A stretch of 64,000 nucleotides of DNA from Deltaproteobacteria bacterium (lineage in GTDB: Bacteria > Myxococcota_A > Polyangia > Polyangiales > Ga0077539): NCBI GenBank assembly GCA_016218725.1, contig JACRDB010000004.1:18019-82018 (forward strand), written 5' to 3'. The notes below the pieces were generated by a model. That model saw only the letters and a list, made by a program, of their open reading frames with translations. It did no database searches and was not told the DNA's origin. The translations under genes were made by a program, and so were the position numbers. How positions within the stretch are numbered: the stretch's first letter is position 1; every line of letters starts with the position of its first letter. Positions 50,095-58,927 of this stretch are shown here, piece after piece.

Positions 50095-50100
50095 TACGCT
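50095..50100 (+). promoter_or_regulatory. -10 element (TACGCT) of the vWA-HEAT-kinase operon
   Basis: TACGCT ends 8 nt before the ATG at 50109, with CGGCGGCC between and no Shine-Dalgarno. The same hexamer precedes the radical SAM gene at 31966. It would give a leaderless first gene of the operon. Confidence 0.4.
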
Positions 50101-50108
50101 CGGCGGCC

Positions 50109-51593
50109 ATGAACCTGAGCCCCGCGGAGGCCCGAGCCCTGGGCGGCCTGGCGATCTCCTGCGCCGGAGGGAGCGAGACCAACCTCGGGATGCGCGCCGT
50201 GGCGTGGTACAATTCCCTCCTGCGCCTCGGGGTGAGCGTGCCCTTCGTGGTGGTGCACGACCTCGGGGCGGCGCTCTTGACCGAGCGCGAGAGCTGGGCG
50301 CCGCCGAGGGACGTGCCGCAGAACCTGGTGCCGGGGCTCCCACCCGCCGAGGGGGCCGCGCTCCTCAAGGGCTACGCGTCCCTCCTGGCGGAGATGGCAG
50401 GCACCGACGTGGCCGCCCAGGCGCGCAAATTGCGGCTGGAGGACCCGATCTTGACGACGCTCCTGTCGCGCTCGCTGGCCCCGGTGGTGGACCGGTGGAA
50501 GAACCCGAGCACGCTGGAGCCCATCCCCGTGAACGCGGACACGCTCACGCAGGCCCAGCTCCACCTGCCGGAGGCCTGGGCCCGCGCGGACCGCAGGCCC
50601 GACCTGGCCTTCCTCCAGCACCTGGTGGCCCACCGGCTGCACCTGCTCCTGGCCATCGAGCAGATCGACCTGGACACCGTGGAGCTCCTCGGGCTCCTGG
50701 GCCAGGAGGGCGGCTCCATGCCCGAGACCGAGCTGGTGGACCTCCTGGCGGTGTTCTCCTCCCCGGAGGCCAACGACGTGGTGAACTTCTCCCTGGACAT
50801 CCTCCCGAGCGTCTTGGAGACGCGCCGCGGCGGGGGCCAGCAGGTGTTCGCCGTGGACGGCTACTCCGGGGTGGTGTCCAACGGCAGCCTGGACTCCCTG
50901 GTGCTCACGGAGATGGCCTACGACGACGAGCTCTTCGAGCAGCGCTTCCTCGACCACGAGATGCTCTTCTACGCCCACGAGGCCCAGGACCGCCCGCCGC
51001 CCCGGACGTACCAGATCCTGGTGGACGCCAGCGCCTCCATGCGCGGGGCACGCACGGTCTTCGCCCGGGGCCTGGCCATCGCCCTGGCCAAGCGCATGAA
51101 CCTCCTCGGCTTCGACGCCACGGTGCGCTTCTTCGACTCCAGGCTCTACGAGCCCATGCGCTGGCGCCGCGGGCGCTCGGGGCAAGGCCCCGGCGGGAAC
51201 CTCCACGTGCCCGGGATTCTCACCTTCAAGGGCGAGCGCGGGAGGAACTACCACCGGGTGTTCTCGCAGTTCGCCAGCGAGCTCGACCGGCTCCGGGACC
51301 GCGCCAGCATCACCGCGTACATCATCACCCACGCCGAGTGTCACATCCCCGTGGAGCTCGTGCGGCGCGTGCGGGAGATCGCCGAGGTGCACGGGGTCTT
51401 CATGCTCCCGTCCCGCGGGGAGCTCGACCTGGACTACCTGCAGCTCCTGTCGGCCCACGAGGTGGTCACCGACGCGGCCCTCAAGGACCGCCAGGAGCGC
51501 GCCCACCGCGCGCTGTCCATCGTCGAGGCCGCGTCGTCCACCAGCCGCCGGGACTCGCTCCCGCCGCGGCCCCGCGCGGGGGCCTCGCCGTGA
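50109..51593 (+). CDS. von Willebrand factor A-like protein, first gene of the kinase operon
   Basis: The 494-residue cytosolic protein has an N-terminal region (1-290) of no recognised family. A vWA-like domain follows from about residue 295: YQILVDASASMRGARTVFARGLAIALAKRM, with the MIDAS DxSxS (DASAS), then VRFFDSRLYEPM and a later ITAYIITHAECHIP strand. There is no signal peptide, so it acts in the cytoplasm. MIDAS-type vWA proteins bind Mg2+ and assemble protein complexes. Its stop overlaps the GTG of the HEAT/TPR gene by 4 nt (GTGA), and that gene overlaps the kinase gene the same way. A regulated scaffold with the kinase is the likely role. No MoxR ATPase is nearby. Confidence 0.8.
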   Translation: MNLSPAEARALGGLAISCAGGSETNLGMRAVAWYNSLLRLGVSVPFVVVHDLGAALLTERESWAPPRDVPQNLVPGLPPAEGAALLKGYASLLAEMAGTDVAAQARKLRLEDPILTTLLSRSLAPVVDRWKNPSTLEPIPVNADTLTQAQLHLPEAWARADRRPDLAFLQHLVAHRLHLLLAIEQIDLDTVELLGLLGQEGGSMPETELVDLLAVFSSPEANDVVNFSLDILPSVLETRRGGGQQVFAVDGYSGVVSNGSLDSLVLTEMAYDDELFEQRFLDHEMLFYAHEAQDRPPPRTYQILVDASASMRGARTVFARGLAIALAKRMNLLGFDATVRFFDSRLYEPMRWRRGRSGQGPGGNLHVPGILTFKGERGRNYHRVFSQFASELDRLRDRASITAYIITHAECHIPVELVRRVREIAEVHGVFMLPSRGELDLDYLQLLSAHEVVTDAALKDRQERAHRALSIVEAASSTSRRDSLPPRPRAGASP

Positions 51594-53380
51594 GCACCAT
51601 GCTCAGCGACGAGGCGCTGGCCAAGGCCCGCGAGGCCCTGCGCGCCAACGCCCCGCAGAACGCCGTCACCACGCTCCTGCACGCCGCCGAGCAGACGCAC
51701 CTGTCGGGCCGCGACTACGACGAGCTCCTGCGCCTCCTGGCCGACTCGCTCCGGGCCGTGGGGCTCCTCCGCGCGGCGGCCAGCGTGTGGCTCTACCTCC
51801 GGGAGCCCCAGGCGGTGGCCAGCCTCTCGGCCCGGGAGCCCCGGGACCTCGGCCGCGCCGCGCAGCTCGCGGGCAACCACGGCGCCGCCGCGGAGTGCTT
51901 CCGCCAGGCCCGCTGGCCCGCCCACGCGGCCATCGCCTGCGAGAGGGCCCGGCAGTTCCCCGCCGCCCGGGGCCTCTGGGAGGAGGTCTCCGCGGACCCG
52001 AGGCTCCGCGAGGACCCCTACACCGCCGCGCTGGTGAGCTTCAACCTCGGGCGCGTGCTCTCGGAGCTGTCCGACCCGCACGGGGCCCACCGTTGCAGAG
52101 TGCGCGCCACGCGCCTCCTGGAGGAGGCCGCGGACGTCCTGGAGGCCCGGGGCCTGCGCGAGCGGGCCTTCGACTGCTTCCAGGTGCTGCTCACCCTCGG
52201 GGCCGAGACCGGCAGCTTCGAGAACCTCGCCGAGGGGTACCTGAACTGCATTCGTATCCTCCGCGAGGACCACCTCAAGTACTACGCGCTCCAGTACTAC
52301 GAGGACTTCATCGGCCGCGCCGAGCGGGCCGGCGAGCACCACGCCGTGGCGACCATCCTCCACGAGGCCAGCGACTACGCGAGGAACCTCGGCCTGGCCT
52401 TCCACGCCTCGCTCCGGGTGCGCGAGGCGGACTCGTGGCGCCGCGCCGCGGAGCACACGCTGCGCTCCGGCGGCGCCGTGGAGCTCGCGGAGAACGCGCT
52501 CCTGGCGGCCCTCGGGGCCTACTGCGCGGTGGGCATGCACGCCCGCGCGGTGGGGGTCTTCTCGTCCATGGCGCAGCTCCCGGGCCTGGAGGACAAGCGC
52601 GCCGCGCGCTACCGCGGGCTCTGCACCCGCTACGGCTCCGCGCAGGACGAGCCCGTGCGCCTCGCGCCCTTGCCCGAGTACCTCCGGCAGCCCGTGGCCT
52701 ACCCGGACATCTGGAACGTGGACGTGATCGAGTGGGAGGAGGCCGGCGACGCCGCGGAGACCTGCGGCGAGGTGCTCCTCGACGCGACGCTGCCGGACTA
52801 CGTCCGGCGCAAGGCCCTCCTGGCGCGGCTCGTGCGGCTCACCTCCCGGGACCCGGAGCACCCCGCCACGCAGGCCCAGGTGGCCGAGAAGCTCGGCGCC
52901 GTGCAGCTCTACGCGGTGCTCGCGCCCCTGGAGCACCTCTACGAGCGCGGCCGGAACGACGTGAAGGTGAGCGTCCTGCGGGCGGGCAAGACGCTGTTCT
53001 TCAAGCGCACCTTCGGGTTCATCATGAAGGGCGTGGCGGACGCCGACCCGCAGGTGCGCCGGGCCGCCATGGACGCCATCGGGTCGCTGCATTTTCCCCA
53101 CGCCTTCGACCCCCGGTCCAGGCTCCACCGGGACTCCGCGGACCCGCAGGTGCGCCACGCGGCGCTCGGGTCCATCGGCCGGATCCCGTCGCTGGAGGCC
53201 GTGGAGTACCTCATCTCCACGCTGGGCCACGCCGCCGGCGAGGAGCGCCAGAAGGCCCTGGAGCTCCTGGTGCGAAACGACGCCCCGGAGGCCTCCGGGG
53301 CCTTGAAGGCCGCCCTCACGGACGCGCCGCCGGAGCTGTCGTCGCTCCTTGATCACATCCTCCGGGCGCGGGCCCGGTGA
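51590..53380 (+). CDS. HEAT/TPR-like helical repeat protein, second gene of the kinase operon
   Basis: The 596-residue protein is almost wholly helical. Residues 1-360 have TPR-like helix pairs (ALRANAPQNAVTTLLHAAEQ, LAGNHGAAAECFRQARWPAHAAIACERARQFPAARGLWEE). The last 150 residues have HEAT repeats with the typical ADPQVRRAAMDAIGSLHF and ADPQVRHAALGSIGRI. No catalytic motif is seen. The GTG start overlaps the vWA stop, and its own TGA overlaps the kinase GTG, both by 4 nt, so the three proteins are made together and probably form a complex. Helical repeat proteins commonly act as the docking scaffold for vWA and FHA/kinase partners. Confidence 0.8.
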   Translation: MSTMLSDEALAKAREALRANAPQNAVTTLLHAAEQTHLSGRDYDELLRLLADSLRAVGLLRAAASVWLYLREPQAVASLSAREPRDLGRAAQLAGNHGAAAECFRQARWPAHAAIACERARQFPAARGLWEEVSADPRLREDPYTAALVSFNLGRVLSELSDPHGAHRCRVRATRLLEEAADVLEARGLRERAFDCFQVLLTLGAETGSFENLAEGYLNCIRILREDHLKYYALQYYEDFIGRAERAGEHHAVATILHEASDYARNLGLAFHASLRVREADSWRRAAEHTLRSGGAVELAENALLAALGAYCAVGMHARAVGVFSSMAQLPGLEDKRAARYRGLCTRYGSAQDEPVRLAPLPEYLRQPVAYPDIWNVDVIEWEEAGDAAETCGEVLLDATLPDYVRRKALLARLVRLTSRDPEHPATQAQVAEKLGAVQLYAVLAPLEHLYERGRNDVKVSVLRAGKTLFFKRTFGFIMKGVADADPQVRRAAMDAIGSLHFPHAFDPRSRLHRDSADPQVRHAALGSIGRIPSLEAVEYLISTLGHAAGEERQKALELLVRNDAPEASGALKAALTDAPPELSSLLDHILRARAR

Positions 53381-54921
53381 GCCGCGACGACGAGGACCCG
53401 CCGCTGGAGCCCGGCACGCCCGTGGCGGGGCGCTACACCGTGGTCAAGCTCCTGGGCGAGGGCTCCACCAAGCGCGTGTACCTCGCCTGGGACCGCCTGG
53501 CGAGCCTCCAGGTGGCCCTCTGCCTCCTGCGCCGCGAGCGCCGCGGGGACCCCACGCTGGCCGCGCGCTTCTCCCGCGAGGCCCGCGCCGCCGCGGCGCT
53601 GCGCTCGCCCTTCGTGGTGCAGGTGTACGACGTGGGAAAGCTCGCCGACGGGACGCGCTACATGGTCACCGAGGCGGTGCTGGGCCGAGGCCTCGACGAG
53701 GCCATGCGCTACGGCGCCGTGGAGCCCGACCGCGCCGCGCGCTGGGCGATGCAGGTGCTGGAGGCCCTCGCCGAGGCCCACGCCCGAGGCGTGCTGCACC
53801 GGGACGTCAAGCCCGAGAACGTGCTCCTGGCGCCGGGGACCGACAGCGACCCCCAGGAGGTCGCGCGCCTGACGGACTTCGGCCTGGCCAAGGTGCTCGA
53901 CGGCGCCCTGGAGGGCTCGCAGGCGCTGCGCACCGCGCAGGGCGTGGTGATGGGCACGCCGGACTACATGGCCCCGGAGCAGTGGCAGGGCCTCGGCCTC
54001 GACGGGCGCGCGGACCTGTACTCCGTCGGGGCCATGCTCTTCGAGATGCTCCTCGGGCGGCCGCCCTTCCCCGCGCCGTCGCTCATGCTGTCGTTCCAGC
54101 GGCACCTGCGGGAGACGATCCCCGAGTTCCCGCGGGACGCGGGCGCCCTCGCCCTGGCGCTGGAGCCCGTGGTGCGCCGCGCGCTGGCCAAGCGCCCCGC
54201 GGAGCGCTACCCCGACGCCCACGCCATGCTGGAGGCCCTCGCCCATGCCACGGGCCTGGCGGCGCCGTCGCCCTCGCTGGCCCCGCCGGAGCACCCCGAG
54301 CGGTTCTGTCGCGCGGAGCTGGTCTCCGACGCCTGGCCCGGCGTGGTGCAGCTCGTGGCGGCCCCGCGGGTGGTCCTGGGCCGCGAGGGCGCCGTGCGCG
54401 CCCAGTGCCTGCCGCACTCGCCGGAGAACCTCGCCCGGAGCGCCACGGTCTCGCGGCGCCACGCCTCCCTGGAGTGGCGCGGGGGCCGCGCGCTCCTCAG
54501 GGACCTCGGCAGCCGCACGGGCACCCGCTCCGAGGAGCGGGACGTCACCCGCGACGGCGCCCACCTCGACCACGGCCAGGAGCTGCGCCTCGGGCCCCAC
54601 GTGCGCTTCGTCTTCGAGCATGCGCCGTGCCCCATCGGGGCGCTGCCGCCCTGGGCGAGGCTCACCCGCACGGACCCCTACGGCGCGCGCCAAGCGCACG
54701 TCCTGGTGCTCACCGAGGCCCTCTTGACCGCCGACCCCGCCAGCGCCCTCCCCCTGCCCGCGGAGCGCGCGGGCGCCGAGGGCCTCACCATCCGGAACGT
54801 GGGCGGCGCGCTCATGGTGCTCACGCACCGCGCCGCGCAGCCCGAGCCCCTGCGGGACGGGCAGCTCCTGCGCGTGGGGAGCGTGCAGCTCAGCGTCGCC
54901 CTCACCAGCGTCAGCGAGTAG
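53377..54921 (+). CDS. Ser/Thr protein kinase with WNK-like lysine arrangement and C-terminal FHA domain
   Basis: The 514-residue cytosolic protein has a kinase domain (residues 18-290) and an FHA domain (about 325-430; VVLGREG, SRRHASLEW, LGSRTGTRSEE). The glycine loop reads LGEGSTKRVYLAWD with Lys32 in place of the third Gly. The usual beta-3 VAIK lysine is Cys49 (VALC). This is the plan of eukaryotic WNK kinases (GRGSFK and VAWC), in which the glycine-loop lysine binds ATP. All other motifs are intact: Glu68 in the C-helix, HRDVKPEN (Asp143), DFG (Asp167) and APE. So an active kinase is expected. No membrane segment is present. FHA domains bind phosphothreonine. It is translationally coupled to the HEAT/TPR gene. 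Confidence 0.88.
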   Translation: MSRDDEDPPLEPGTPVAGRYTVVKLLGEGSTKRVYLAWDRLASLQVALCLLRRERRGDPTLAARFSREARAAAALRSPFVVQVYDVGKLADGTRYMVTEAVLGRGLDEAMRYGAVEPDRAARWAMQVLEALAEAHARGVLHRDVKPENVLLAPGTDSDPQEVARLTDFGLAKVLDGALEGSQALRTAQGVVMGTPDYMAPEQWQGLGLDGRADLYSVGAMLFEMLLGRPPFPAPSLMLSFQRHLRETIPEFPRDAGALALALEPVVRRALAKRPAERYPDAHAMLEALAHATGLAAPSPSLAPPEHPERFCRAELVSDAWPGVVQLVAAPRVVLGREGAVRAQCLPHSPENLARSATVSRRHASLEWRGGRALLRDLGSRTGTRSEERDVTRDGAHLDHGQELRLGPHVRFVFEHAPCPIGALPPWARLTRTDPYGARQAHVLVLTEALLTADPASALPLPAERAGAEGLTIRNVGGALMVLTHRAAQPEPLRDGQLLRVGSVQLSVALTSVSE

Positions 54922-54948
54922 GGCGCTGTACGGGGGTGTACGGCGCTG

Positions 54949-55512
54949 TCAGTTGTCGTACTGCGGGAGGGCGCGGCCCGTGTGCGGGTCGATGCCCGCG
55001 GCGCGGACGCCCTGCTCCAGGGTCATGGGGCGGGAGTCTATGGGCGTGCGGTTCCAGACGGTGACCAGGGTGCGGTCGCCCTCGTCCCGCACGCCCACGT
55101 CCACGACGAACTCCGTGTCGGAGTGGGGCGGGCGGGCGTTGCGCAGCAGGGCGCCCAGCGGGTGGATGTCCGCGTTCTGGAACGACAGGTGCGTCTGGAG
55201 GTAGCGCATCACCCGCGTCATGGAGGCGTCTACGTAGAACATCCGGGAGCCGTCCCCGTGGAGGCGCAGGGAGGTGCCCACGGGGAGCACCACGCCGTAC
55301 GCCACGACGTCCCCGGGGACCAGCTCGCTCGGGTCCTGGGGGACCTCCTCGGAGGCCCTGGGGGCCTCCAGGGCCGAGGCCTGGCTGAGCTCCGCGGGCG
55401 CGAGCGGCAGCCGCGCGGGCATGCGCCTGCGGCACCCGGCGAGCTCCGCCAGGGCGAAGGCCAGCGCCAGCGCCGACGCGCGGCGGGGGTCTACTCGAAG
55501 ACGGTGGCCCAT
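54949..55512 (-). CDS. Lipoprotein at the end of the minor pilin/PilY1 operon
   Basis: The 187-residue protein has a basic start and a lipoprotein signal ending LAELAGC, then a Pro/Ala region. An alpha/beta domain follows (PGDVVAYGVVLPVGTSLRL, FYVDASMTRVMRYLQTHL, DTEFVVDVGVRDEGDRTLVTVWNRTP). No family was recognised. Its start lies 22 nt inside the 3' end of the pilY1 gene, so it is expressed from the same transcript. A pilus-assembly lipoprotein role is suggested only by position. It converges with the kinase gene (27 nt apart). Confidence 0.68.
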   Translation of the reverse strand: MGHRLRVDPRRASALALAFALAELAGCRRRMPARLPLAPAELSQASALEAPRASEEVPQDPSELVPGDVVAYGVVLPVGTSLRLHGDGSRMFYVDASMTRVMRYLQTHLSFQNADIHPLGALLRNARPPHSDTEFVVDVGVRDEGDRTLVTVWNRTPIDSRPMTLEQGVRAAGIDPHTGRALPQYDN

Positions 55513-58500
55513 GCGTCCACCCGGGTAGGATAGCGCGGCGCCGGGAGGTTGGCGAAGCGATACGAGCGCACGCTCCCGATGCCGGTGGAGCCCGCGCCGG
55601 TCTGGACAACCAGGCGGTACCCGCCGCCGGAGGTGGAGCTCACGTACGGGCGCGAGAGCCCGGTCAAGGGGTCCGTCACCGAGGAGTTCACGTTGCAGTC
55701 CGGCTGGCGCTCCACGGTGACGCCGTAGAGCACGGAGTTGGTGTCGTCCGCGATGGTGTTGTTGTTCAGGTCCGTGGTGACCCGGACGATGTCCCCGGTG
55801 GTGGCCGGGTTGCCGTCGAGGTCCAGCCGCTGCTTGGGCACGTACGCCCCGGTGGCGGTGTCCGTCTGGTTCATGTCCACGCCCCAGAGGCGCGCGAAGC
55901 CGACCTCGCAGGGGTCCGAGCTGGTCCTCGGGACGAAGGTGCCGAAGTACAGCGAGTTGTTGTGCACCGTGAGGGGCCCGGTGAGGCGCTCGCCGAGGTA
56001 CAGGTCCCGGTCCGCCACGGAGCCGCCGACGCGCAGCTCCCAGTTGGGGTCCAGGGTGAGCGCGGTGACGGCCCCGGAGGCCGGGTCCGTGGTGGCCCGC
56101 TCGCTGAAGGACGCGATGCGGTTGGCGTCCATGCCCTCGAGGAAGTCCGGGTCCCCGGAGCCCGCGGCGATGTGGAGCCGCCCGTCGCGGTCCACGGTGA
56201 TGGCGGGCCGCTCGTAGATGGGCTGCACGGCCCCCGGGGCGGTGGAGTCCCAGAACAGGTCCCAGGCCTCGGCCATGTACCACTCGTTCTGGTCCCGGGA
56301 GCTCACGTCCGCGCGCCAGACGGTGCCGTCCGCGTCGCCCACGTACACCCGCGAGGTCACCGAGCCGCTCACGCCGTTGTAGAGCCCCGGGGTGCCGGTG
56401 ATGGGCGTGGCCGTGGGGCTGGTCCCGCGGGCGCCGGCGCCGACCTTCCGGATGAGCTGCCCGGTGGCCAGGTCCACCACGTAGAGCCACTGGCCGCGGT
56501 TGGTCGTGGCCGAGGACACGGTGTTGCGCCAGCAGCGCACCGACGGGCGCCGGAGCCCCCGGCCGCCGGACCAGCCGGTCCAGCCCCGGGCGCCGGAGGA
56601 GGGCCTCGCGGTGGTGCAGCCGGCCACCAGGTCGCTGGTGCCGCCGGGCAGGAAGGCCACGGCGCGCTCGACGTTCTCGCCCGTGGACGGCAGACGGAAG
56701 AACAGCGTCCCGATGGTGGGCGACCCGAAGGTGTCCCCGAGCTCCGGGTCCGTGAACTGCCACAGGAGCTTGGGGTTGTACGGGTCCGTCACGTCCATGG
56801 CCACGTACGCGCTGCCGATGCCCGCGTCCGTGGTGGCCCCGCGGCCGAGGCCGAAGAGCATCACCGTGTGCCAGGACGTGTCGTCCCCGAGGGACGAGCC
56901 CGAGCGCTGGAACACCACCTCCTTGACCACCGGCGAGCCGTCCACGCCGCGCTGCGGCACGTTCGGGTAGCGGGTGTAGAGCCTGGGCACCAACGCGGGC
57001 GGGACGAAGCCCCAGACCTCCTGGCCGGAGTCCATGTCAAACGCGTGCATGATCCCGTCGTTGGTGCCGACGTAGAGCATGGGCTCGCGGGTCCCCACGG
57101 TGACCGCGGGCCCGCCCGCGCGGTAGCCCGACCGGGCGCGCCCCGTGGCCCCCTGGGTGTTGGGCAGCGGGCGCAGCCGGAAGGCCGTGAAGCTCTGGTC
57201 CGGGAGGCTCACCGTGGGCGGCGGCGTGTACACCGGCACCGAGTGGAAGATGTCCCCGAGGGGGCGGTCCGAGCGCACGGTCCCGGTGTCCCCGCGGAGC
57301 CACGCCGTGAGGTTGCTCACCTCGGAGCTGGTGCTGTAGCTGAACAGCCCCGGGGCCATGCTCGTGGTGAGCTCCGCGACGCTGCCCGGCAGCGAGCCCG
57401 TGGTGTTCACGATGGAGGTCTGCATCGGCCCCGCGGTGGTGGCCCCCGTGGGCACGAAGGTCCAGAGGTACCGCGGCCCCTGCCCGGTGGCCGAGCGCTG
57501 CACCGCGCGGAGGTTGTACGCCAGGTCGTCGCCCGCCGTGGGGTCCGGGGCGACGTCCGTGGGCACCGGGTCGGCGCCGGCCATCGGGGCCTGGCACACC
57601 GTGCGGTACCTGGTGAGCGCGCCGCTCCGGGGCAGCCCCGGGGTGATGTTGAACGCCCCCGAGAAGCGGTACTGGCTCGTCCCCGTGGCCGACGAGGTCC
57701 CCGCCTGGCCGAACACCGACGGCACCCGCGTCGAGCTGAACGACGAGATGGAATCCAGCACCGTGGACAGCGCCGAGGAGAGCGTGGGCCGGTCGTTGGC
57801 GTAGTACACCCGCGTCGTGCCGCCGTTCATGGCGATGGGCGTCAGCGCCGTGCTGGCGCCCGTGTCCGCCGCGTTGAAGGCGATCACGTACGTGGGCGTC
57901 TGGTCCCGCGAGAGCATGGTCATCGCCGACTGGTCCGCCGGGGCGTAGGGGCACTCGCCGCCCACGCAGTACGGCCGGAAGTCCATGTTGGGCTGGCCGT
58001 CGGTGATGAGAATGTTGGCCCGGCGACGGCACCGGAAATACGGGTCCCCGGAGCCCGACGTGCGCGGGTCCCGCACGTCCGAGTGGTTCAGCCAGAAGTA
58101 CGCCGCGTCGTCCAGCATGGCCGCCACGGGGGTGCCGCCCCAGGGCCGCAGCCCCGCCTGCTCGGCGACGGTGCCCGAGGCCGGCCGTCCCGTCAGGGCC
58201 TGCTGCACCCGCTGGTTGATCAGCGTGAGGCTCGTGGAGTCCAGCGCGGGGTCCCCCGGCGCGATCAAGCCCCCGGGGACCGGGTCCATGGTGTCCCCGT
58301 CCGCGGACGCCCGCCGGATCCCGAGGTTCACCACCGTGGTGTCCGCGCAGCCCACCGGGCGGTAGTTCCGACGGTCGCCGTAGGAGTACATCCCGTCGCT
58401 GGCGGCGAGGCCGGCGCGGGCGTCGTTGTCGAAGGTCATCAGCCCGAAGCGCACCGTGAGGCCGTAGGTATCCAGAATGCCGTCGGCGGCCTGCGAGGCC

Positions 58501-58910
58501 CCCGGGCGCCACAGGGGCACCCCGTTGGACAGGGGCTGGTGGTGCGGGATCGGGACCAGGTAGTCATACTGCGACGGGTCGCTCCGCGTGACCTCCACGC
58601 AGGAGAAGCGCGAGATCGTCCCCGTGAGCACCTCCGTCATCGTGGTCCAGCGGTTGCGCGTCTCCGACGCCGGACACAGCGTCGAACAGAGCGACACGCC
58701 GTTGGAGCAGCGGTTGCATGCTCCGCCATCGACGCCGGTGCAGCTCGCGTTGGTGGTGTTGTTGCGCCACTCCATGCTGCCGGAGTTGTCCACCATGAAC
58801 ATCACGTTCGGGCGGATCAGGCGCACGTCGGTGGTCTGGGCCGACGCCGCGGCGGGGGCCAGGACGAGCCCCCACGCGAGGTACCAGGAGCGAGCGAGAG
58901 GGAGCCTCAT
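55491..58910 (-). CDS. pilY1: PilY1-like tip adhesin of type IV pili
   Basis: The 1139-residue exported protein has a signal peptide (MRLPLARSWYLAWGLVLAPAAASA). An N-terminal vWA-like domain carries the MIDAS DNSGSM at residues 41-46 and many Cys. The C-terminal PilY1 beta-propeller (from about 560) shows REPMLYVGTNDGIMHAFD, GTLFFRLP and a VYVGDADGTVWRADV repeat. The Ca-binding-like loop DLNNNTIAD (residues 1047-1055, DxNxNxxxD) is at the end, as in PilY1 proteins. PilY1 sits at the pilus tip with minor pilins and is needed for assembly, adhesion and surface sensing. It is the fifth gene of a minus-strand operon FimT-PilV-PilW-PilX-PilY1, with GGAGAA before the ATG. Confidence 0.9.
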   Translation of the reverse strand: MRLPLARSWYLAWGLVLAPAAASAQTTDVRLIRPNVMFMVDNSGSMEWRNNTTNASCTGVDGGACNRCSNGVSLCSTLCPASETRNRWTTMTEVLTGTISRFSCVEVTRSDPSQYDYLVPIPHHQPLSNGVPLWRPGASQAADGILDTYGLTVRFGLMTFDNDARAGLAASDGMYSYGDRRNYRPVGCADTTVVNLGIRRASADGDTMDPVPGGLIAPGDPALDSTSLTLINQRVQQALTGRPASGTVAEQAGLRPWGGTPVAAMLDDAAYFWLNHSDVRDPRTSGSGDPYFRCRRRANILITDGQPNMDFRPYCVGGECPYAPADQSAMTMLSRDQTPTYVIAFNAADTGASTALTPIAMNGGTTRVYYANDRPTLSSALSTVLDSISSFSSTRVPSVFGQAGTSSATGTSQYRFSGAFNITPGLPRSGALTRYRTVCQAPMAGADPVPTDVAPDPTAGDDLAYNLRAVQRSATGQGPRYLWTFVPTGATTAGPMQTSIVNTTGSLPGSVAELTTSMAPGLFSYSTSSEVSNLTAWLRGDTGTVRSDRPLGDIFHSVPVYTPPPTVSLPDQSFTAFRLRPLPNTQGATGRARSGYRAGGPAVTVGTREPMLYVGTNDGIMHAFDMDSGQEVWGFVPPALVPRLYTRYPNVPQRGVDGSPVVKEVVFQRSGSSLGDDTSWHTVMLFGLGRGATTDAGIGSAYVAMDVTDPYNPKLLWQFTDPELGDTFGSPTIGTLFFRLPSTGENVERAVAFLPGGTSDLVAGCTTARPSSGARGWTGWSGGRGLRRPSVRCWRNTVSSATTNRGQWLYVVDLATGQLIRKVGAGARGTSPTATPITGTPGLYNGVSGSVTSRVYVGDADGTVWRADVSSRDQNEWYMAEAWDLFWDSTAPGAVQPIYERPAITVDRDGRLHIAAGSGDPDFLEGMDANRIASFSERATTDPASGAVTALTLDPNWELRVGGSVADRDLYLGERLTGPLTVHNNSLYFGTFVPRTSSDPCEVGFARLWGVDMNQTDTATGAYVPKQRLDLDGNPATTGDIVRVTTDLNNNTIADDTNSVLYGVTVERQPDCNVNSSVTDPLTGLSRPYVSSTSGGGYRLVVQTGAGSTGIGSVRSYRFANLPAPRYPTRVDAWATVFE

Positions 58911-58927
58911 ATGCGTTCTCCGGTGGC

